64,000 nucleotides of DNA, taken from the NCBI GenBank assembly GCA_900637135.1, contig LR134353.1, positions 1,240,001 through 1,304,000 on the forward strand. Direction: 5' to 3'. The notes under the pieces were generated by a model that made no database searches, had not been told where the DNA came from, and worked only from the letters and a program-made list of their open reading frames with translations. This document shows, piece after piece, positions 55,833-64,000 of the stretch. Made by a program: the position numbers and the translations under genes. Origin of the DNA: Mycolicibacterium flavescens (GTDB taxonomy: Bacteria; Actinomycetota; Actinomycetes; Mycobacteriales; Mycobacteriaceae). Numbering within the stretch: position 1 is the first letter of the stretch; every line of letters starts with the position of its first letter.

Positions 55833-56294
55833 TCAGGCCCACAGCCCTCCGGTGGCGAGCAGGCTCAGGTAAAGCAGTATGTATACGAGGAAGCCTGCGA
55901 CCGCCAGGCCGCCGATGATCGTGCCCGCCAACGCAATTCCGAATCCGTCCTGTCCGGTGTGCTTGGTTTCGCGCATCGCCATGATCCCGAGGATCACCCC
56001 GACGATGCACGTCACGCCGCAGCAGAACACCCCGACGAGGGAGCACACCAATGCGCCGATCGCCATCCCGTTCGTGCCCGCAGGATGGATCGACCGGTAG
56101 GGGTCGTATCCGTAACCGCCGAGCGGGTAGTAGCCCTGATAAGGGTTAGGAGCAGCCGGATAGGGCGGCGGATAACCCGGTGAGGGCGGCGTATCGAGCG
56201 GCGGCGGCAGCCCCGCATCGGTGGGGTAATCCACCGGTGCGAACGGATCAGGCCTGCCGGTGTTCCGGACCCCGTCCTGGTCGCCGCCGCTCAC
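55833..56294 (-). CDS. DUF4190 membrane protein
   Basis: A 153-residue protein: a Pro/Tyr/Gly-rich N terminus (PPPYPAAPNPYQGYYPLGGY) followed by two membrane helices with the DUF4190 pattern MAIGALVCSLVGVFCCGVTC and GTIIGGLAVAGFLVYILLYL. The loop GVILGIMAMRETKHTGQDGF joins them. Function unknown. Paralogue of the next gene upstream, 4 bp away, so one operon. Confidence 0.88.
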   Translation of the reverse strand: MSGGDQDGVRNTGRPDPFAPVDYPTDAGLPPPLDTPPSPGYPPPYPAAPNPYQGYYPLGGYGYDPYRSIHPAGTNGMAIGALVCSLVGVFCCGVTCIVGVILGIMAMRETKHTGQDGFGIALAGTIIGGLAVAGFLVYILLYLSLLATGGLWA

Positions 56295-56298
56295 CGGG

Positions 56299-57009
56299 TC
56301 AGGTGCTCAGCATGGCGATGCCGAAGACGATGTTGAGCAGCAGCGTCGCCGCGCCGACGGCGATACCGGCGATCGCCAATCCGCGGCCCCCCTCACCTGA
56401 GTTCTTGACCTGGTTCAGCGCCACGATGCCCAGCACGATGCCGATCAGCGAGCCGACACCACAGAGGACGCCGATCGCCGAGGCCACCAGCGAGCCGATC
56501 GCCAGACCGTTGGTCTTGTCCTGCGGCATGCCGTAACCGTCGGCATACCCGGGTGCGCCGTATCCCGCGTACGAGGGCGGAGCGCCGTAAGGGGAGGGCG
56601 CGCCATAGGGCGGCGGCGGTGGATAACCCTGGCCGGTGTTGGCCGGGTCAGGGTAGGGCGGAGGGTAGGCCCCCGGTGGCGGGGGTGGGTAGGCGCCGGG
56701 CGGTCGCGGATAGGCCCCGGGCGGCGGTGGCGGATAGGCGCCCTGGGGCGGCGGGGGGTAGGCCGGAGGCGGCGGATACGCCGACGACGGGTCGTATGCC
56801 GGCGGAGCCTGGTAGGGCGAGCCGTATGAGAATGGCTGATCGGCCTCGGACGTCGAATGCTCGCCAGGAGGCGTCATCGCGGGGTCGGTGGGCGAGGTCT
56901 GCGAATGCTCGATCGGCGGCGCCTCGTAGCCGCTGGACGTCTGCTCGGACGCACCCCCGTCGGATTCGGATGGTCCGTTTCGTGCTGCGTCCTCCCCGGG
57001 ATTTGTCAT
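56299..57009 (-). CDS. DUF4190 protein with Pro-rich tandem repeats
   Basis: A 236-residue protein. Residues about 60-150 are repeats of the type AYPPPPPG with variations, a disordered surface or cytoplasmic segment. The C-terminal 80 residues are two DUF4190 helices (LAIGSLVASAIGVLCGVGSL and GLAIAGIAVGAATLLLNIVF) with the loop LGIVALNQVKNSGEGGRG. Function unknown; such proteins may scaffold at the pole or septum. ATG at 57009; a longer frame to 57051 is less likely. Confidence 0.87.
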   Translation of the reverse strand: MTNPGEDAARNGPSESDGGASEQTSSGYEAPPIEHSQTSPTDPAMTPPGEHSTSEADQPFSYGSPYQAPPAYDPSSAYPPPPAYPPPPQGAYPPPPPGAYPRPPGAYPPPPPGAYPPPYPDPANTGQGYPPPPPYGAPSPYGAPPSYAGYGAPGYADGYGMPQDKTNGLAIGSLVASAIGVLCGVGSLIGIVLGIVALNQVKNSGEGGRGLAIAGIAVGAATLLLNIVFGIAMLST

Positions 57010-57115
57010 GCTTGTCAACCTAGCGCAATTCTCGGGCACGATTGCGGCCATCGCGGCGTTGTCCCTTATGAGACAGCAACTTAACGATTTGCGGCAAAGA
57101 GGAGAAAGTAGACCG

Positions 57116-57640
57116 ATGACCAGCCCGTTTCAACCTGGAGCAAATCCCGGCGCAACGCCGGGTAGCCCAAATATGGGCCGCGGCCCGGCGGGTCTGCCCA
57201 CACCGCCGAAGGGGTGGCCCATCGGTTCGTATCCGACGTACGCCGAGGCGCAGCGCGCCGTGGACTACCTGTCGGACCAGGAGTTCCCCGTCCAGCAGGT
57301 GACGATCGTCGGCGTCGACCTGATGCAGGTCGAGAGGGTCACCGGTCGGCTGTCGTGGCCCAAGGTGCTCGGCGGTGGTGTCCTGACCGGTGCGTGGCTG
57401 GGCTTGTTCATCGGCCTGATTCTCGGGTTCTTCAGCCCCAACCCGTGGGCGGCGCTGGCCACCGGCCTGATCGCCGGTGTGTTCTTCGGCCTCATCACGT
57501 CGGCGATCCCCTATGCGATGGCACGCGGCACAAGAGATTTCAGTTCCACGCTGCAACTCGTCGCGGGCCGCTACGACGTCCTGTGCGATCCGCAGAACGC
57601 CGAGCGCGGACGGGATCTGCTGGCGCGCTTGACCATCTGA
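57116..57640 (+). CDS. general stress protein 17M-like membrane protein (Rv1234-like)
   Basis: A 174-residue protein: a Gly/Pro-rich N terminus, then the GS17M-type motif PIGSYPTYAEAQRAVDYLSD, a ferredoxin-like segment (QQVTIVGVDLMQVERVTGR) and two hydrophobic segments with Gly (GGVLTGAWLGLFIGLILGFF; LATGLIAGVFFGLITSAIPY). Function unknown. ATG follows AGGAGA. It precedes the trehalose importer; the 176-base gap after it contained only the lpqY ribosome binding site. Confidence 0.87.
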   Translation: MTSPFQPGANPGATPGSPNMGRGPAGLPTPPKGWPIGSYPTYAEAQRAVDYLSDQEFPVQQVTIVGVDLMQVERVTGRLSWPKVLGGGVLTGAWLGLFIGLILGFFSPNPWAALATGLIAGVFFGLITSAIPYAMARGTRDFSSTLQLVAGRYDVLCDPQNAERGRDLLARLTI

Positions 57641-57660
57641 GGTCCGCCCGCGATCGGTAG

Positions 57661-60160
<2,500 letters not shown>

Positions 60161-60161
<1 letters not shown>

Positions 60162-60997
60162 TGGCTGAGCGGGTCGGTGCGTCGCGGGTGACGGGTTGGA
60201 CAATCGTCAACGTGCTGGTCATCGTCTACGCGCTCTTCCCGGTGCTGTGGATCTTGTCGCTGTCCCTCAAGCCGACCTCAAGTGTCAAGGACGGCAAGCT
60301 GATTCCCGCCGAGATCACCTTCGACAACTACAAGGCGATATTCCAGGGCAACATTTTCACCTCGGCGCTGATCAACTCGATCGGTATCGGCCTGATCACC
60401 ACGGCCATCGCGGTGGTGATCGGTGGGATGGCCGCGTACGCGGTGGCGCGCCTCGACTTCCCCGGCAAGAAGCTGCTGATCGGCGTCGCCCTGCTGATCG
60501 CGATGTTCCCCCATATCTCGCTCGTCACACCGCTTTTCAACATCGAGCGCGCGGTCGGCCTCTTCGACACCTGGCCCGGCCTCATCATCCCGTACATCAC
60601 CTTCGCGCTGCCGCTGGCGATTTACACGCTCTCGGCGTTCTTCCGGGAGATCCCATGGGATCTGGAGAAGGCGGCCAAGATGGACGGTGCGACACCCGCC
60701 CAGGCGTTCCGCAAGGTCATCGCCCCGCTCGCCGCGCCGGGCATCGTCACCGCCGCGATCCTGGTGTTCATCTTCGCCTGGAACGACCTACTTCTCGCGC
60801 TGTCGCTGACCGCCACCGAACGCGCGATCACCGCGCCGGTGGCGATCGCGAACTTCACCGGCAGTTCGCAGTTCGAGGAGCCGACCGGATCGATCGCGGC
60901 GGGCGCGATGGTCATCACGATCCCGATCATCATCTTTGTGCTCATCTTCCAACGACGGATCGTCGCCGGACTGACATCCGGCGCGGTGAAGGGGTAG
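60161..60997 (+). CDS. sugB: trehalose ABC transporter permease SugB
   Basis: The second permease, 278 residues, MalG type, with six membrane segments and EAA loop [23 protein letters not shown] at 60161 overlaps the sugA stop (TGATG). The C terminus ends [14 protein letters not shown], as typical of MalG-like proteins. Confidence 0.95.
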
Positions 60998-61001
60998 TTC
61001 C

Positions 61002-62207
61002 ATGGCCGAAATTGTGTTGGACCGGGTGACGAAGAGTTACCCCAACGGCGCGACGGCCGTCCACGAGTTGTCGATGACGATCGCCGACGGCGAGTTCATC
61101 ATCCTCGTCGGCCCGTCGGGATGCGGAAAGTCGACCACGCTCAACATGATCGCGGGCCTGGAGGACATCACCTCCGGTGAACTGCGCATCGGTGGCGAAC
61201 GCGTCAACGAGAAGGCCCCCAAGGACCGTGACATCGCGATGGTCTTCCAGTCCTACGCGCTGTACCCGCACATGAGCGTTCGGCAGAACATCGCGTTTCC
61301 GCTCACGCTGGCCAAGCTGAAAAAGGACGAGATCGCCCGCAAGGTCGACGAAGCCGCGAAAATCCTTGACCTGAGCGAGCTTCTGGATCGCAAACCGGGG
61401 CAGCTCTCCGGCGGTCAGCGGCAACGCGTCGCGATGGGCCGCGCGATCGTGCGTGATCCCAAGGCCTTCCTGATGGACGAGCCGCTGTCGAACCTCGACG
61501 CCAAGCTGCGTGTGCAGATGCGCGCGGAGATCGCCCGCCTGCAGGACCGGCTGGGCACGACCACCGTCTACGTCACCCACGACCAGACCGAGGCGATGAC
61601 GCTGGGCGATCGCGTGGTGGTGCTGCTCGCCGGGGTGGCCCAGCAGATCGGAACGCCCGAGGATCTCTACAACCGCCCCGCGAACCTGTTCGTCGCCGGC
61701 TTCATCGGCTCGCCTGCGATGAACTTCTTCAACGCGACGATCACCGACGTCGGCGTCCGGCTGCCGTTCGGCGAGGTCACCCTCACCCAGGAGAATTACG
61801 ACCTGCTGGCCCGCCGCAACGCGCCGAAGAACGTGATCGTCGGCGTCCGGCCCGAGCATTTCGAGGACGCCGCCGTTCTCGACGGATATGCGCGCATCCG
61901 CGCACTGACCTTCGACGTGACGGTGGACATGGTCGAGTCGCTGGGCGCCGACAAGTATCTCCACTTCAAAACCGAAGGCGCCGGGGCGCATTCGGCGCAG
62001 CTCGCCGAGCTGGCCGCCGAGTCCGGCGTCGGCGAGAACGAGTTCGTGGCACGGGTCTCGGTCGATTCGACCGCCAGACAAGGCGACACGATCCAGCTGG
62101 CGTTCGACACGTCGAAGCTGGTGGTCTTCGATCCCGAGACGGGCAACAACCTCAGCCTGCCCGAGGCCGATGCGCCTGCCGATTCACCCGCGCCGCCGGC
62201 CGAGTGA
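61002..62207 (+). CDS. sugC: trehalose ABC transporter ATPase SugC
   Basis: The MalK-type ATPase of 401 residues. Walker A GPSGCGKST, signature LSGGQRQRVAMGR, Walker B LMDEPLSNLD, then a C-terminal TOBE/OB domain (about 240-380) with GVRPEHFEDA. Starts 4 bp after sugB. The next gene overlaps its stop by 4 bp (GTGA). Confidence 0.95.
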   Translation: MAEIVLDRVTKSYPNGATAVHELSMTIADGEFIILVGPSGCGKSTTLNMIAGLEDITSGELRIGGERVNEKAPKDRDIAMVFQSYALYPHMSVRQNIAFPLTLAKLKKDEIARKVDEAAKILDLSELLDRKPGQLSGGQRQRVAMGRAIVRDPKAFLMDEPLSNLDAKLRVQMRAEIARLQDRLGTTTVYVTHDQTEAMTLGDRVVVLLAGVAQQIGTPEDLYNRPANLFVAGFIGSPAMNFFNATITDVGVRLPFGEVTLTQENYDLLARRNAPKNVIVGVRPEHFEDAAVLDGYARIRALTFDVTVDMVESLGADKYLHFKTEGAGAHSAQLAELAAESGVGENEFVARVSVDSTARQGDTIQLAFDTSKLVVFDPETGNNLSLPEADAPADSPAPPAE

Positions 62208-62797
62208 TCGACGTCCCCGCGACGGTCCGTACCTACCTGCGCGAGCATTTCGCCGGGCAGGGCATCGATTCCGAGCCCGACGAGGCCAGCGTCACTTTCC
62301 TGGGCACCGAGACCATCGACGTGCTGCGCTTCGGGCCGGACCCCGAAGGGGTCATCCACTATGTGTCGCTGGGCTGCTCGCGTCATCCGATGTTCGACCC
62401 GACCGAGATGGTCACCGACGTCGTGCACGGTCCGCGCGCGGAGGTGATCGTCGCCCTTCGCGGACCCTCGCCGCGGGGGCTGCACCGGTCGATCGCGATC
62501 GTGGCGGCCGCGCCCGCGGTGGAAGGTCTCGTCCTGGCGCCCGATGCGTTGATCGACCTCGAGACACCGCTGTGGGAGAACACACCGTTCACCGCATTCC
62601 TGTTGAGTGACAGCGAAATCGACGACGTACCGTTGGCCGGCCCGCTTGAGCCGGTGAAGGTGTTGGCCGCCACGCCGATCACCGCGACCGAAGCCGCGTG
62701 GGTGCGCCTCAAGGGTGCCGACGCGATGCGCGAGGCGTGGCAGCAGGACGGCGTCGACGTGCTCGACCCGGCACGTCCGGCGGCCAAGCCGAGCTGA
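62204..62797 (+). CDS. suppressor-of-fused (SUFU) domain protein
   Basis: A 197-residue protein with the SUFU pattern known from bacteria: VIHYVSLGCSRHPM, VIVALRGPSPRGLHRSIAIV and PFTAFLLSDSEID. In bacteria SUFU proteins are of unknown function and often act as immunity or antitoxin-like proteins in other genomes, but nothing here shows a toxin. The GTG overlaps the sugC stop, so it is translationally coupled to the trehalose importer. Confidence 0.82.
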   Translation: MIDVPATVRTYLREHFAGQGIDSEPDEASVTFLGTETIDVLRFGPDPEGVIHYVSLGCSRHPMFDPTEMVTDVVHGPRAEVIVALRGPSPRGLHRSIAIVAAAPAVEGLVLAPDALIDLETPLWENTPFTAFLLSDSEIDDVPLAGPLEPVKVLAATPITATEAAWVRLKGADAMREAWQQDGVDVLDPARPAAKPS

Positions 62798-62815
62798 CGT
62801 CCGCCGTTCGCCGAT

Positions 62816-63877
62816 TCACAGCCAGTCGTTGCGCCGGAACGCGCGGAAAAGCAGGCCGCAGATGACGACCATGAACAGCAACACCGCGGGATAGCCCCAC
62901 GTCACCGACAGCTCCGGCATGTGGTCGAAATTCATACCGTAGATGCCGGCGATCGCCGTCGGCACCGCGGCGATCGCGACATAGGCCGAGATCTTGCGCA
63001 TGTCGGTGTTCTGCTGCATCGCCACTTTCCCGACGGCCGCCTGCACGAGCGAGCTGAGCACCTCGTCGAATCCGGCGATGCGATCGGATGCCTTGATGGA
63101 GTGGTCGAGCACGTCGCCCATGTAGCGCAGGATCTCCACCGAGATGAGGTCGGCGTGCTCGGTACCGAGACTTCGGAAGTCCGTTGCCAATGGGCCCACC
63201 GCACGGCGGAGTTCGATGATCTCGCGCTTGAGCAGGTAGATGCATTCGATGTCGGTCCGTTTGGTCGGTGAGAAGACGTCCTCCTCCATCGCGTCGATGT
63301 CGGTTTCGATCGAGTCGGTCACTTCGAGGTAGCCGTCCACGACGTGGTCGGCGATCGCGTGCATCACCGCATACGGGCCGAGTTCCAACAGGTTCGGTGC
63401 GGCCTCGAGGTGTTTGCGAACGCCGGCCAGCCCGCCGTGTTCGCCATGCCGGACGGTCACCACGAAGTCGGGCCCGACGAAGATCATGATCTCGCCGGTC
63501 TCGACGATCTCGCGCGCGTTCGCGATCGACTCGTGTTCGATGTAGGTGACGGTCTTGAGGACGAGGAACAAGGTGTCGTCGTAGCGTTCGAGCTTCGGTC
63601 GCTGATGGGCGTGCACCGCATCCTCGACCGCGAGCGGGTGCAGACCGAAAACGTCCGCGACCGTCTGCATCTGGCGTTCGTCGGGTCCATTCAAACCGAC
63701 CCAGACGAAGGCGTTGCCGCCCTCCCGACGCAGCTCCGCCACCTTGTTCTGAGCGGCGTCGTGGCTGAAACTTCCCGGCAGCCGAGAGCCGTCGCAATAG
63801 ACGGCGCAGTCCACCGTCGCATGCGCGACGGGCACGCGGACGGGGTCGGCGGCCAGGCCGTCGCGGCTGTTCTTCAC
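62816..63877 (-). CDS. corA: magnesium/cobalt channel CorA
   Basis: A CorA channel of 353 residues. The cytoplasmic N-terminal funnel has VEDAVHAHQRPKLERYDDTL and VVTVRHGEHGG; two C-terminal membrane helices flank the universal GMN motif (IYGMNFDHMPEL), which selects hydrated Mg2+. It ends FRAFRRNDWL with the basic sphincter. The annotated GTG at 63877 has no Shine-Dalgarno of its own and overlaps the stop of an upstream 14-codon frame with an excellent one (see 63874-63918). Either a leader peptide couples translation or the N terminus is frameshifted. Confidence 0.93.
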   Translation of the reverse strand: MKNSRDGLAADPVRVPVAHATVDCAVYCDGSRLPGSFSHDAAQNKVAELRREGGNAFVWVGLNGPDERQMQTVADVFGLHPLAVEDAVHAHQRPKLERYDDTLFLVLKTVTYIEHESIANAREIVETGEIMIFVGPDFVVTVRHGEHGGLAGVRKHLEAAPNLLELGPYAVMHAIADHVVDGYLEVTDSIETDIDAMEEDVFSPTKRTDIECIYLLKREIIELRRAVGPLATDFRSLGTEHADLISVEILRYMGDVLDHSIKASDRIAGFDEVLSSLVQAAVGKVAMQQNTDMRKISAYVAIAAVPTAIAGIYGMNFDHMPELSVTWGYPAVLLFMVVICGLLFRAFRRNDWL

Positions 63878-63918
63878 GGCCGGACGAAGCGACGGAGGGC
63901 CGGACTCAACGACGGCAT
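63874..63918 (-). CDS. possible 14-residue leader peptide of corA
   Basis: ATG at 63918 begins MPSLSPALRRFVRP and stops at TGA, overlapping the corA GTG by 4 bp (GTGA). AGGGAGG (63933-63927) lies 8 nt upstream, the best ribosome binding site in the region. Three of fourteen residues are Pro, including the last. A short Pro-containing leader before an Mg2+ transporter recalls the mgtL leader of enteric bacteria (analogy only). Alternatively it is the true CorA N terminus with a one-base frameshift. Confidence 0.45.
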   Translation of the reverse strand: MPSLSPALRRFVRP

Positions 63919-64000
63919 CGGCGCAGCCTCCCTGAACGACGCACGCCCGGTTTCGGGCCGTGGTAGATGCTACGCGGCTGGGCGCGTCGGCTGCCTGCTA

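Noticed and set aside
63878..64000. M-box Mg2+ riboswitch upstream of corA
   Set aside because: The leader is too short and its paired elements do not match the conserved M-box core; only one simple hairpin is visible.

Overview
The window is high-GC actinobacterial chromosome. Gene content and order match a fast-growing mycobacterium (Mycolicibacterium-like): mycothiol (mshB), coenzyme F420 (fbiC), glucosyl-3-phosphoglycerate synthase (gpgS), the trehalose importer lpqY-sugABC, sigE-rseA-htrA-tatB and a LAM-related lipoprotein (lpqW) follow the order of M. tuberculosis Rv1165 to Rv1239c, as I recall that order. No rRNA, tRNA, CRISPR array, IS element or prophage was recognised. Many genes start with GTG, and many have a TAnnnT -10 box only 6-8 nt before the start codon, which suggests leaderless mRNAs.

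Layout. 0-9.4 kb: typA, lpqW, a ClC chloride channel, mshB, a small membrane protein, fbiC. 9.4-16.8 kb: a YceI protein, a DUF1353 protein, ferredoxin fdxC, dapC, and the proline catabolic genes pruA-pruB with their divergent PucR-type regulator pruC. 16.8-21 kb: small accessory genes (secreted protein, a 45-residue gene, two VOC proteins, a Nudix hydrolase, fadD36, an M15-like lipoprotein). 21-24.9 kb: divergent dapD/dapE and an ABC-F ATPase behind a structured leader. 24.9-29.7 kb: an accessory block with three candidate type VII secretion substrates and a STAND-type ATPase that lacks the usual LuxR DNA-binding domain. 29.7-35.8 kb: LOG-family protein, fadD6, folP2, gpgS, a DivIVA-like membrane protein, tag and a DUF3117 protein, with two arrays of one hairpin-forming repeat. 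35.8-40.7 kb: glgM/glgC, a small secreted protein, a DUF4126 protein and a DUF222/HNH protein. 40.8-46.2 kb: a TetR-controlled ABC exporter operon ending in two membrane methyltransferase genes, the first frameshifted, then an O-methyltransferase. 46.3-53 kb: sigE, rseA, htrA, tatB, then an M15-like protein, mrp and a lytic transglycosylase on the other strand. 53-64 kb: DUF1003 and MgtE-N/CBS proteins, a CitE-like lyase, two DUF4190 proteins, a GS17M-like protein, lpqY-sugABC plus a SUFU-domain gene, and corA with a possible leader peptide.

How it works together. Most of the window is conserved mycobacterial core: lysine/DAP synthesis (dapC, dapD, dapE), alpha-glucan and methylglucose polysaccharide precursors (glgM, glgC, gpgS), trehalose recycling (lpqY-sugABC), the envelope stress circuit (sigE-rseA-htrA) and proline oxidation. 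The less explained parts are the 24.9-29.7 kb block, two families of intergenic inverted repeats whose stems change in a compensating way between copies, overlapping divergent -10 boxes at dapD/dapE and pruC/pruA, and the leaders of the ABC-F and corA genes.
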